Assembly (NCBI GenBank): GCA_037127315.1
Contig: JBBBDQ010000443.1
Span: 747,001-811,000 of the forward strand
Reading direction: 5' to 3'
DNA: 64,000 bases
From: Ascarosepion bandense
Lineage: Eukaryota > Mollusca > Cephalopoda > Sepiida > Sepiidae
Positions within the stretch are counted from its first letter, which is position 1. Each line of letters opens with the position of its first letter. The notes under the pieces are model-generated. The model searched no databases, had not been told where the DNA came from, and saw nothing but the letters and a program-made list of their open reading frames with translations. Positions 48,601 through 54,930 of this stretch are shown piece by piece. Both the position numbers and the translations under genes were made by a program.

Positions 48601-51445
48601 ACCTATTCTTCAGATAATGGACTCTCCCTCTTATATTAATAAGAGTTAACAGGAAGTTAACGGGAGAAATTCTTAGAAGTTCTTGGGAGTTCTTTAGAGT
48701 TCTATTGGAGTTCAGTAGAACTATAAGGCAGCTGATATTAGTCGGCAGTTAGCCAAATACTATAGAGTCAGCTTTCAGTGAAAGATTACCAAGTTCTTAA
48801 CATTTTGGGTGCGTTAAGTCGATTAGCAACCAACATAGTACGATTATAACCTTTAGTGCGAAAACTAACCAGTTGTTGAACTCACAACTGTTTGGGACAA
48901 GTCACTGGATCTAACCAATGCCATTGGGTCACAGAGTGGCGAACAAATAACTTAGAGAGTTGAGTTAAAAAGAGATAGCCAAGACATCCGGAAATGGTAT
49001 GGCTCATGGAATGAGAACAACACACCCCAGTGATTGAAATAAAGGGTTAGGTTTAAAGATTTCAATCACCTGAAGAAGGTTGGATCATAAAAAACCAAAT
49101 GTCATGAATATTGCAATAAAGATGAGGACAACAGTCTGAACAATGTAAATAATGCTTTTCTGTTAACTACTTAAGTAGGTACGTAAGTTTATAGCCTAAT
49201 AATGAAAAAAGCATTAATTTTACCCAGAAAATATTTTTCAACATAATCTCTTTGCACTTTTAATCTAATTCTTTTCCATTAACCACATATTTAGGCACAT
49301 GAATAAGTCTGTAGTTTGATGATATAAAAGCATTTCTTTTACGCAAGTAATATTTATTTTTCAACATAATCTCCTTCCTTGTCAATGCACTTAACTGAAC
49401 ACTTCTCTATGCTCATCCATCCAACCAATAACTGCATCAGGTTATGGACTTATTATTTCACCCTGGTATATCATTGGCCAAAATGCATATGGTATAAAAT
49501 GAGCAAAATTACCTAAATGACAAAATTTCAAATAAAAATGCATGATGGGATATTTTTAAAATTGGCACCTAATTTCAGAAAATGCCTTTGCTTCCAGAGA
49601 TTGTCTGTGTTGTTCTCATAGAGACTAGTTTGTTTGTTTCAAGAAAAGGGAAAAAGATGCAAATGCCAAATTTGGAACCTCTAGAATCAAACAGATGAAA
49701 TGAAATCATACACAAACACACAGACAAAGAAGAGACTTACTATCAAAATATAGTTTTATGCTCTTTGTTACATGTACAACTACTCCCATTCACAGATACA
49801 CAAACTCATGCATACATCATTAGAGAGATGCAGAAATGGTGTCAGTACAGTTTTTAAATTTTGTTTTTGTGAAATGAGAAAAAAAATTGATAAGAGCCTA
49901 ACTCAAAACAGATTCTTTTTTGCACAATAAAATCTTTTTTTTAAAAAATTGGATCCTAACTTCCAAAAAAAGTCTGTTTGATAGAATAATGTCTATGTCA
50001 TTCTTATAGAGATCAATTCACTCATATCAAAAATAGAAAAATGGCAAAAATGCAAAAATCAACTTACATCAATAAGTCTTTAGGTTAAAGAAAAAGTCTG
50101 TATTTTACAAGACAAAGACCCTTTTTGCATAATACAAGCTTTTTAAAGAAACTGGATCATAACTTTGCAAAAAGAATTCTATCTGATAGAATAATGTCTA
50201 TGTCATTCTTATAGAGATCAGCTGACTCATTAAAAATAGAAAAAAATGGTGATGGTCAACTTAAGCCGTTTTAGAATCACACTAATGGATGAATATTTGA
50301 TAAGAAATGTATTGCCTTATATACAGTTTTCTTTTTGATGTTTTTGAACATTTTTGTGTAATTAATTTGTGTTTTTTTTTGCAGTTGGAAATACAGAGTG
50401 TGTAGAAATATGGAGCAAAGAGAGTGGACCGTACATGCAGTCTATACATCTTGGCTTTGCTCTTGGTGGTCTTTTAGCTCCACTAATAGTAAAGCCTTTT
50501 CTCAGTCCAATAAAGACAGCACCAATAAATATTACAACTGCAAGCCCAGTCAGCATCAACAGCAGCAGCATCATCACCACATCTATGATTTCTACCATTA
50601 ATTCTAGCACAGTATCAAGTCTTCTGTTAGAAACAACAGATTTTATGCCAAATTCTAGTCTTCCAGAAATACCAACCATTTCAAAGACTCGCGTACATTA
50701 TGCATATCTAATTATCAGTATGATAACTGTCCTCACAGCAATTCCATTTGCATTCAATCTTATTAAGTCGGGTAAATTTCGAAAGGTAGGAAAAATTAAA
50801 ACGCAAGAAAAGGAAGTCTCTCTTCCATTAAAAGAAACCATCTTTCCCCTCATCTTAATATTATTGGTTTACATGACATACTGTGGAATGGAAGATGGTG
50901 TTAGTGTCTACTTGACCACTTTCACAGTGAAGTATTTAAATTGGACAAAGCAAGATGGCTCTCTTGCTACATTTGTGTTTTGGATATGTTTCGCTTTCGG
51001 ACGATTCCTGGGAATTTTCATGTTGAAAATATTTAGTGCTAACCATATGCTGCTGATGGACCTGGTGTTATTAGTCATTTGTAACTTTATATTGCTCTGG
51101 TCAAAATACTTACCAATTCTTGTGTGGATATTTTATGGTGTTAGTGGGCTTGCTATGGCTAGTGTATATGCAACTGGTTTCACATGGGCTGAAACGTATC
51201 TTTTTAAAGTGACTGCACGAATCTGCTCAGCCATATTAGTCTTTTCATCTGCTGGTACTTCATTAAATCCTTTGTTTCTTGGGTTCATGATGGAAAAGTA
51301 TAATCCCGGTTGGTATCTTTATATTATTTTTGGTGAGTCTATAGTATGTCTGAGTTTGTTTCTGGTATTGTTATTTTTCTCAAGGTCACAATATTGGCAA
51401 AATAAGAAAAAGGTGTCTGAAGATAGGAATAATTCTTTAGAATAG
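30158..51445 (+). CDS. MFSD4/NaGLT1-like sugar transporter gene, 3 coding exons
   Basis: Major facilitator superfamily transporter of the MFSD4 / sodium-dependent glucose transporter 1 group. Vertebrate NaGLT1 carries glucose with Na+ across the plasma membrane; the substrate here is unproven. Exons 30158-30379, 41111-41396 and 50385-51445 join in phase (0, then 1) into 522 residues, the usual family length. Family marks seen: a cytoplasmic N-terminus, TM1 ending GPSFLDL, the ILDTVGN motif of TM4 across the second junction, and GPYMQSIHLGFALGGLLAP in TM5. A Ser/Thr-rich loop with four N-glycosylation sequons precedes TM6. Twelve membrane segments can be counted. The start has A at -3 and G at +4. 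AATAAA lies at 51518-51523. Introns are 10.7 and 9.0 kb and repeat-laden. No frameshift is visible, so it appears functional. Orthology to MFSD4A or MFSD4B needs a tree. Confidence 0.9.
30475..30718 (-). mobile_element. SINE with class II tRNA-like head
   Basis: The - strand head 30715-30621 folds as a long-variable-arm tRNA: acceptor GCCATTC/GAATGGC (7 bp), T arm GCAGG-TTCGAAT-CCTGC (perfect box B), variable arm CCCCTAT/ATAGGGG and anticodon stem TGCCA/TGGTA. The anticodon loop GATCAAA lacks U33, so a working tRNA is unlikely. The head resembles tRNA-Leu/Ser. A body of about 140 bp follows. Copies: 30955-31170 and 31860-32065. Confidence 0.75.
30826..31170 (-). repeat. Tandem duplication with truncated class II tRNA SINE
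   Basis: A ~120-bp block (gaaattaacga...ttggttataaacaaccgacaa...aagtagatattctg) is present at about 30830-30950 and again at 30950-31050. The second block runs into a SINE body and the 3' half of its tRNA head (box B one mismatch), cut at 31170. Confidence 0.7.
31345..31530. mobile_element. PLE 3' modules head to head, hammerhead-like
   Basis: 31447-31530 (+) has CCTGACGAAGGCTGG ... GTCAGAAACATTGTTATAAC ... GAGGACAATAATG, the same module as 40370-40460. 31345-31428 is the same module in the opposite orientation. The + copy keeps CTGACGA and GAAAC with an AC...GT mini-stem, but stem II is imperfect. It lies in intron 1 of the transporter. Confidence 0.5.
31690..31800. repeat. Hairpin with candidate hammerhead, next to (TA)n
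   Basis: Arms of about 46 bp (attcagttggattggtgtga...ttcacgct and its complement) enclose a loop of about 22 bases (31735-31756). (TA)n follows from 31801. Loop and right arm contain the hammerhead-like core listed separately. Confidence 0.85.
31738..31781 (+). ncRNA. Candidate type I hammerhead ribozyme
   Basis: Order on the + strand: GTTTGT (stem I 5' side, 31738-31743), CTGACGA core (31744-31750), a degenerate stem II region (31751-31762), GAA (31763-31765), short stem III (ATC...GGT), GTC cleavage triplet ending at 31775, then ACAAAC (31776-31781), which pairs with all six bases of GTTTGT. The inverted arm keeps GCGTGAAACCC, suggesting the ancestral stem II was better. Activity of this copy is doubtful. 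Confidence 0.5.
31860..32065 (-). mobile_element. SINE with class II tRNA-like head, diverged copy
   Basis: The - strand has a perfect T arm (GCAGG-TTCGAAT-CCTGC) and a GTTGAATGGTTAAGAC box A region, joined to a body matching 30475-30610 (cgatactt/tggctacttgtat, gtagata, ctgttttnaattaaacagta). The acceptor stem is weak. Confidence 0.65.
32290..32435. repeat. (TA)n microsatellites
   Basis: Short (TA)n tracts at about 32310-32328 and 32397-32431. The isoleucine/tyrosine-rich frames through them are artefacts. Confidence 0.9.
32440..33125. other. No feature recognised (intron 1)
   Basis: AT-rich intronic sequence. A palindromic-free stretch with no repeat match in the window. Confidence 0.4.
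33340..33715. repeat. Transposon-like fragment with GTGTGTGTGTC ends
   Basis: tgtttgtgtgtgtgtccatt, then gactccgaaatagctgaacc gattt, resembles a phrase common near ends of invertebrate DNA transposons. A similar gtttgtgtgtgtgtctgttt recurs after the (TA)n tract (33638-33667). Family not determined. Confidence 0.4.
33716..34228. other. No feature recognised (intron 1)
   Basis: Sequence just before the 30-bp array. No domain or repeat seen. Confidence 0.4.
34229..38530. repeat. 30-bp tandem array, about 143 units, in intron 1
   Basis: Unit on the + strand is CCTCTTCTTAAAATAAAGAC plus AAGTATTCAT. Three variants are interspersed: AAGTATT, AAGCATT and CCAGCATT. Most units are exactly 30 bp. Scattered 1-3 base indels break the frame. 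On the - strand the unit reads as a decapeptide (MNACLYFKKR, MNTCLYFKKR or MNAGLYFKKR), giving several long open frames that are by-products of a period divisible by three. Each + strand unit contains AATAAA. Confidence 0.97.
38640..40100 (+). pseudogene. Penelope-like element RT/endonuclease pseudogene
   Basis: Would be the reverse transcriptase of a canonical Penelope-like element. Blocks in order: YGLAKIHKEGIPLRSIVSS, GLVCHPLSRFLVDII, MVSLDVVSLFTRVPTVEV (catalytic Asp block), AIGSSLSPSLDNIYMEYSEE, LRYVDDTLILWP (YVDD catalytic pair), SDNELAFLYVLIT, FTYRKTTFTGQYLNFNSHHP, then FHVTCNCGK-like and YGETGCPL-like pieces of the GIY-YIG region near 39750. At least ten stops and several frameshifts. 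It starts about 110 bp after the 30-bp array. The N-terminal third is missing. It lies in sense orientation within intron 1 of the transporter. Confidence 0.8.
40150..40460 (+). mobile_element. PLE 3' module
   Basis: Non-coding 3' region after the PLE pseudogene: CAGTGACTTGACCCAAGGAG, accccagtgatcgtaataaa, CACCTGAAGAAGGCTGGAG and ATGGCCAAAACAT. CTGAAGA and the altered GAAAC-like segment are the remains of a hammerhead-type fold. The same module occurs at 4310-4640 (-), 44379-44586 and 48870-49157. Confidence 0.6.
40470..41110. other. End of intron 1
   Basis: No repeat recognised. A 26-base T-run (41080-41106) followed by GCAG forms a strong polypyrimidine tract and acceptor for exon 2. Confidence 0.6.
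41111..41396 (+). CDS. Transporter exon 2 (TM1 end to TM4)
   Basis: Acceptor TTTTGCAG|GG and donor ATACAG|GTAAGT. It encodes 95 residues plus one base: GLTSAEIGPSFLDL completes TM1, then TM2 (ITAGSVGYFTGSICTGLFL), TM3 (FLMFVAILGNAIFNITM) and TM4 (LILLVFVSFLRSFFSSIL). The last full codons are Asp-Thr of the family DT-GN motif, with the glycine side supplied by exon 3. Confidence 0.92.
41400..42285. other. Intron 2, nothing recognised
   Basis: AT-rich intronic sequence without a repeat match in this window. Confidence 0.4.
42290..42560 (+). repeat. Interspersed repeat shared with 18490-18700
   Basis: gggtatgacgataaacaaca, tgttcccaggtgcaccctag and ggcaagtgatgaactc align in order with 18500-18660. 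Unclassified. Confidence 0.55.
42595..43690 (-). mobile_element. LINE (CR1/Jockey-like) 3' part, split by a SINE
   Basis: The - strand reads LTFSADMK-KDYIESIVRLA ARKVS, then CLFYKYFNDSCFTEPFAMIP, FYFKDSTR. The SINE (42921-43218) follows, and after it LTFDLARCNCKVYAKYFFSH, TSRLWNSLPVPCFPTNFNL, RFKCNVNHCLLL. It is the same family as 11850-14690 and lies antisense to the transporter in intron 2. The ~105-codon open frame here is a shadow. Confidence 0.75.
42921..43218 (-). mobile_element. tRNA-derived SINE nested in the LINE
   Basis: Reverse complement shows the GGGTGCAGTGGGCATTGG head, box B region GAGTTTGAATTCC, conserved body and TTAACTGACTGAC tail. It sits at almost the same point of the LINE protein as the SINE at 14098. 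Confidence 0.85.
43700..44375. other. Intron 2, GGCATTAAATAACC motif only
   Basis: ggcattaaataacccataga plus ttaagatgcca (43718-43750) is another copy of the short recurrent motif. Nothing else recognised. Confidence 0.4.
44379..44586. mobile_element. Two PLE 3' modules head to head (inverted repeat)
   Basis: Arm 1 (44379-44475) is the reverse complement of arm 2 (44487-44586) with a loop of about 11 bases. Arm 2 carries CACCTGAAGAAGGCCAGAGT, ACGGCTGAAACTTCATAA and ATGGCAATAAAGATGAGGAC. CTGAAGA, a GGCC...GGCT stem II and GAAAC keep a hammerhead-like order. Confidence 0.75.
44590..45410. other. Intron 2, nothing recognised
   Basis: No repeat match. The - strand frame of 72 codons at 44835-45053 has no recognisable domain. 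Confidence 0.4.
45415..46135. repeat. GC-richer unclassified sequence in intron 2
   Basis: Markedly richer in GC than its surroundings, with short duplicated phrases: aagtgtagtatctgtt at 45484 and 45691. It is probably an old mobile element. No coding signature was recognised. Confidence 0.35.
46200..47030 (+). repeat. Interspersed repeat shared with 22590-22990
   Basis: ttttgtttgaagtaatgtgg, tcaaagaagaacgatcct, cttcatttgctgaaagtcac and tacatgacgtccacataaaa recur in the order found at 22590-22990, here with about 400 bp of extra sequence. Confidence 0.5.
47197..47505 (+). mobile_element. tRNA-derived SINE, near-complete
   Basis: The best copy in the window: GATGTGCGTTGTGGTGCAAT head (box A), box B GAGTTCAAATTCC, body with GGGTTCTATAGCCTTGGCTG, perfect CATGTCTC-TTTC-GAGACATG hairpin and CACTTAACTGACTGAC tail. 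About 309 bp. The body is much longer than the tRNA head, as in SINEs with conserved central domains. Confidence 0.92.
47650..47767 (+). rRNA. 5S rRNA-derived sequence (pseudogene or SINE head)
   Basis: About 118 nt closely follow animal 5S rRNA: CTTACGGCCATATCACGTTG, ACACCGGTTCTCG, GATCACCGAAGTTAAGCAAC (box A region), GTCAGTACTTAGATAGGTGA and CCGCTTGGGAATACCAGGTG (box C). No T-run terminator follows. Instead a tRNA-SINE starts 12 bp downstream on the same strand. A lone sequence fused to a SINE, not a tandem array, argues against a working rRNA gene. Confidence 0.85.
47650..47922 (+). mobile_element. Composite 5S rRNA-tRNA SINE, 3'-truncated
   Basis: The 5S-derived head (47650-47767) is joined to GATGTGCGTTGTGGTGCAGT (47779) with tRNA boxes and the first half of the common SINE body, ending at ATAACAGGGTAG. 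The same order occurs at 61768-62028 on the other strand. Confidence 0.75.
48060..48125. repeat. Short recurrent GGCA-ATAAAT-GACC motif
   Basis: agttggcaataaatgacccg followed by gaggttgatatgccataaaa is a copy of the motif also at 4045, 4260 (-), 18940, 43720 and 56920. Confidence 0.45.
48215..48530 (-). mobile_element. RTE-like LINE C-terminal fragment
   Basis: Mirror of the 2075-2372 fragment: the antisense readings of both share NHGSP, HLHKL, PSICP and KTSxLLxCSVYGI blocks. The LINE sense strand is -. The + strand frames of 60-104 codons are shadows of it. Confidence 0.6.
48870..49157 (+). mobile_element. PLE 3' module
   Basis: CACAACTGTTTGGGACAAGT, CACACCCCAGTGATTGAAAT, CACCTGAAGAAGGTTGGATC and AAAGATGAGGACAACAGTCT follow the module at 40150-40460. 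The GAAAC half of the hammerhead-like fold is lost. Confidence 0.6.
49165..49400. repeat. Two ~95-bp degenerate repeats
   Basis: The phrase aagcatt...attt, then tttttcaacataatctc, occurs at about 49205-49255 and 49330-49385. The tail resembles transposon sequence, family unknown. Confidence 0.4.
49545..50260. repeat. Three diverged ~150-bp repeats in intron 2
   Basis: aatgtctatgtcattcttat followed by agagatca and a short A-rich tract occurs at about 49988 and 50182, and in a more diverged form at about 49605. Each is preceded by a tggatc(c/a)taactt-like phrase. Just upstream of exon 3. Confidence 0.6.
50385..51445 (+). CDS. Transporter exon 3 (TM4 end to stop)
   Basis: Acceptor TTTTTTTGCAG|TTGG. 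Two bases complete the split Val codon, then 352 codons and a TAG stop. TM5 is GPYMQSIHLGFALGGLLAPL. A Ser/Thr-rich extracellular loop has sequons NIT and three NSS. TM6 is HYAYLIISMITVLTAIPFAF, followed by a basic cytoplasmic loop, TM7 (FPLILILLVYMTY), TM8 with FGRFLGI, TM9, TM10 (VWIFYGVSGLAMASVYATG), TM11 (ICSAILVFSSAGTSLNPLFL), TM12 (LYIIFGESIVCLSLFLVLLF) and a charged tail. Most of the protein comes from this one exon. Confidence 0.95.
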
Positions 51446-51517
51446 TTACAATGTTCTACCATATAATTGTCTCTACGTGAATATTTAACAGGTAATATCT
51501 ATTCCTAGATAGAGAAA

Positions 51518-51523
51518 AATAAA
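51518..51523 (+). terminator. Candidate polyadenylation signal of the transporter
   Basis: AATAAA 72 bases after the stop codon, the first canonical hexamer downstream. Confidence 0.5.
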
Positions 51524-51659
51524 TGGCACACTCTATTTGCAAAGAATTTTGTTCAGTTATCTAACCAAGAATATTTTATCATGGTCAGGTCAGACTTAGG
51601 CCTGCTACTAGTGACATGTAACCCAGCACAACCTGCCACATGGATGGGTGGCTGGCATA

Positions 51660-51782
51660 TAAGCTGGCTCCCTTACAAGCTTTTCTGCTACTGAGGAGGG
51701 TGGCATGTGACTCCAGAGGATAAAAAATAAAACCTGTCAAAAGGTGAATAAGCTTTTTATAGGAGCAAATGACCAACATGTC

Positions 51783-51832
<50 letters not shown>

Positions 51833-51892
51833 TAAAAATAAAACCTGTCAAAAGGTGAATAAGCTTTTTATAGGAGCAAATGACCAACATGT

Positions 51893-51936
<44 letters not shown>

Positions 51937-51995
51937 TAAAAATAAAACCTGTCAAAAGGTGAATAAGCTTTTTATAGGAGCAAATGACCAACATG

Positions 51996-52031
<36 letters not shown>

Positions 52032-52090
52032 GACATGTTGGTCATTTGCAAATTATAGGAGCAAATGACCAACATGTCATTAATATATAT
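51660..52090. repeat. Repeated motif and (TA)n cluster flanking the PLE
   Basis: The phrase aaaataaaacctgtcaaaag, gtgaataagctttttatagg, agcaaatgaccaacatgtca occurs at about 51725-51782, 51835-51893 and 51943-52000, each followed by (TA)n. A short inverted copy lies at 52028-52050. A longer inverted copy is at 54823-54930, beyond the PLE. Confidence 0.9.
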
Positions 52091-52123
52091 ATATATATAT
52101 ATATACGAAAAAAATCGCAAGAT

Positions 52124-52175
52124 TGCCAAGACCTACCGCGGTTTCGCACAACGGCTCGTCAGGGCAAAGGCAGAC
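52124..52175 (-). ncRNA. Type I hammerhead ribozyme motif of the PLE
   Basis: On the - strand: stem I 5' side TGCC-TTT-GCC (172-163), core CTGACGA (52162-52156), stem II GC...GC (52155-52146), GAA (52145-52143), stem III AC-CGCG-GT (52142-52135), cleavage base A (52134), and stem I 3' side GGT-CTT-GGCA (52133-52124). Stem I is 3 bp (two G-C and one U-G), a 3x3 internal loop, then 4 bp. All conserved core bases of a hammerhead are present. Stem III is only two base pairs with a CGCG loop, a form known from Penelope-like elements. It lies 3' of the PLE ORF. Confidence 0.8.
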
Positions 52176-52286
52176 CAAGGACTAATCAAATAAATAGACC
52201 TCTATTAAGACTAACCCATTTGGGGGAAGGGGTTGAAAAAAAAAAAAAAAAATATTGGGGGCGGGGTTTACAGTAACACCGATAGT

Positions 52287-52952
52287 CTACGCAAGAAACT
52301 TCATTTTGTGCATTCTACACTTATTTAGTATTTCTGTTCTAGCGTTAATGAGTTTGTTGGTAGGTTCAAATTTAGCTATTGCTAGCTTCTCCTCGTCACA
52401 TACCCTACAAAATTTATTGTTTTTATTATCGCTAGGGCACTTTTTTATTATTTCCCATTTCAGAATGGGATCCTTTTTAATTTTGGCTTTTATTTCCCAT
52501 ACATAGGTAGATAATGCAGTGCTATGCTTATATTTCTCGTTTTTGAAAGAAGTTTTATGGTTATAAAACCTACTTTTAAAACTATCATGTGTGGATCCTA
52601 TGTATGTCTTGGGGCTTTTGTCATTTTCGTTAACATAAACTTTAACCTTATAAACTACGCTTGTCTGATTGCAATTACCTCTAATTGGGCAGTCCTTTTT
52701 AGTTCTACAATTACACTTATGTTTATTAACGTTATTTTTACTAGGGGCCACAGTCTTATCTTTTAATTTACTTTTGTTGGTATTGTTAATGATTTTACCG
52801 ATATTGGGTAAACAGGAATAGCTCAATTTAATAGTATTCCTGTTAAATATTTGTTTAAGTCTATTATTTGAATTGAAATGCTTATCTATTAACCTAAAAA
52901 ACATTTTCCCTATTTTGGATTTAACTTCATTATTGTAGGGGGGTTGAACCAT
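52287..52952 (-). pseudogene. PLE GIY-YIG endonuclease region (C-terminal part)
   Basis: C-terminal continuation of the reverse transcriptase ORF in the next frame, not a separate gene. The 221-codon frame has IFNRNTIKLSYSCLPN, then a Cys cluster (Cys80, 82, 88, 94 in C-x-C-x5-C-x5-C), then GIY-YIG: VVYKVKVY (100-106), YIGS (117-120), Arg128, His132, Cys182-x2-Cys185 with Glu188 and Asn203. This nuclease nicks target DNA in Penelope-like elements. The Met at 52952 is incidental. Key catalytic positions are present. Confidence 0.85.
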
Positions 52953-54415
52953 ATAATTTTTCTTGATCTATTCTTACTGGCTTTTTTGCTTTTGCTTTGG
53001 TCCGAAAATTCTAGCATTTCTTGGTGTCCACTTTTTTTTAATGCAATTTGATAAATTTTTTTGTGTTTTTCGAAAACTTCCCTATTAGACGAATTTGTGG
53101 ACAATCTAACCTCTGTACCTCTAGGAATACATTTAAGGATGTGTCCAGGGTGGTTGGACTTTTTATTAACATAATTTGGAGCGTAATTCCTTTTAATGTA
53201 TGGTGTTATTATTCCGTTATTAATGTTTAACGTTATGTCTAAGTAATCGACAATTTTAACGTTATGCTCTATTTCTATTTCTAGTTTATGAGATTTAAAA
53301 AACTTTTGTACTTCTTTTCTCATTTTGTCTCCTAATCTAGGTGTGCAATTTTCTATTACTATCAATCCATCGTCTCGGTATAGACCGTGGTTATGAAAGT
53401 CTATTATTTCGTTTAGTCTATGAAGTAATAGGCACCCTATCAGTTCCGCCACTTCCGCACCATCATACGCCCCTATTGGGTTATCAAACCCTTGGGCATC
53501 AGTCTTTTTTATCCAAATTTCATCATTAAACCATAACAACGTTTTGCGGCAGTGCCAGATTATTTCTAGCTCCTCTTCTTTTATTTCATTATATTCCTTC
53601 GCTAATTCTAATGCTTCTGAAAGTAAATTAGCTGTTATCGATGGATAGAACTCCTTAATGTCGTATTTTATGAATGCAGATCTTTTATCGGGATTTATAG
53701 CCTTAAACCATTTTATACAGTCACCAGTGGATTTCCACTGGTTAATGTTAAGATACATGCGCAGGTTGTTACAAATATTTTGAATGATAATTTTACTTAT
53801 CCTACCAAGTTCTGTTTTAGTAGGATTTATGAGCCTAAATTCTGGGTTGTTTGGAAATGAATTTTTGTGATCCTTAACCGTGAGGAAGCAATTCTTTAAT
53901 TTTATCTTTTCCACTCTGTTATGCAAGTTAAATTTGCCTACTAATGATGTAGCTTCACTATTTATACTAGCCATAACATTTGGTGCTATTTTTCTATAGT
54001 GCCTAATTACCGAATTCTTAACTTCTTTGTTGAATTGTTCCTTAGGTATAGCGTATATATTTGTATTTTTATCGCCTTTAACGTAAATTTTAGTGGTATT
54101 TTTACATGCTTTTAACGTATCCTTTAATTGATTTTGGAAAGGGTTTTGTCCTAACCTTCTATACTTAATTTTTCTAATAATGTTAATTAAATCTTTCTCA
54201 AAAGCCTCCAACTCTTTAGAGTATGGTGGGTGCCTATGTGTTTTAAATCCGTACGTTTTGTCGTCTTTATCGTTTAAGTTATTTAGAAAGAAGAATGCCC
54301 TCCATCTTAACCTGCTAATAAAATGCTCGATCTTATGGAGTAGCTGTTTTTCATAAAATTCTTTAGAAGGGATCGGGATGTCTTTAAGGGAACAGTCTAT
54401 ATCTATTTGTTCCAT
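52910..54415 (-). pseudogene. PLE reverse transcriptase ORF, frameshifted at its end
   Basis: Open for about 501 codons from the Met at 54415 (the frame is open to 54517, but those codons read through a TTA-repeat). RT blocks, in full-frame numbering: FLTVKDHKNSFPNNPEFRLI (211-230), AFIKYDIKEFYPSI with catalytic Asp286, NPIGAYDGAEVAELIG (346-361), GLYRDDGLIVIEN with the YRDD pair at 380-383, and VKIVDYLDITLNI (420-432). The frame goes wrong at a C6 run (52938-52943): one extra C would join it to the GIY-YIG frame. YRDD differs from the YVDD of classic Penelope. The element therefore belongs to another PLE lineage, or at least to a distinct GIY-YIG-linked RT. Confidence 0.85.
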
Positions 54416-54460
54416 CACTAGTTGGTAAAAAGTGCTCGATGGATAAATCCAGAGCCTATA

Positions 54461-54785
54461 ATAATAATAATAATAAAACCGACTCTGTCCGTATCCTACT
54501 CTTAAAATATTACACAAGAATCTTTTAAAGACTATGAATAAGCAACAGGGTCTTTATCGTTTTCTTTCCTGGTGGTTCGTTCCGTTAGAGGGTTTTTTTC
54601 TTTACTGTGAAGAACCGTATGCATTGTCGGTCCTACGCAGTTTTCTTTTTTTGTCCCCTCTTTGTCCAAAGCTCTATAGCCGAGGACGGTAACGGAGTTA
54701 GATTCTGTTGCTTATTCATAGACTTTAAAAGATTCTTGTGTAATATTTTAAGAGTAGGATACGGACAGAGTCGGTTTTATTATTA

Positions 54786-54792
<7 letters not shown>
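54461..54792. repeat. Inverted repeat at the 5' side of the PLE
   Basis: 54461-54547 (aataataataataaaaccga ... ttaaagactatgaataagca) and 54708-54792 are near-perfect reverse complements of about 85 bp around a spacer of about 160 bp. The outer arm runs into (TA)n. Inverted partial terminal repeats are typical of Penelope-like insertions. Confidence 0.85.
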
Positions 54793-54817
<25 letters not shown>

Positions 54818-54822
54818 TAATG

Positions 54823-54930
54823 ACATGTTGGTCATTTGCTCCTATAAAAAGCTTATTCACCTTTTGACAGGTTTTATTTTTTATCCTCTGGAGTCACATG
54901 CCACCCTCCTCAGTAGCAGAAAAGCTTGTA
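54823..54930. repeat. Inverted flank repeat, partner of 51660-51782
   Basis: Reads as the reverse complement of 51660-51782 (atgacatgttggtcatttgc ... cctctggagtcacatgccac ... agcagaaaagcttgta). With its partner it brackets the PLE at a distance of about 3 kb. Confidence 0.9.

Larger units (their letters stand above)
52180..54547 (-). mobile_element. Penelope-like element with hammerhead, nearly intact
   Basis: Extent inferred from the ORF (54415-52287), the 3' hammerhead and the surrounding (TA)n. An A-run on + (52237-52252) lies near the 3' side. The 5' side carries an inverted repeat (54461-54547 and 54708-54792). The coding part has only one visible frameshift, so insertion is recent compared with other elements here. 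It lies about 0.7 kb downstream of the transporter, on the opposite strand. Confidence 0.75.

Noticed and set aside
50362..50679. - strand frame of 105 codons
   Set aside because: Antisense shadow of transporter exon 3.
51744..52129. Ile/Tyr-rich frames
   Set aside because: Produced by (TA)n tracts.
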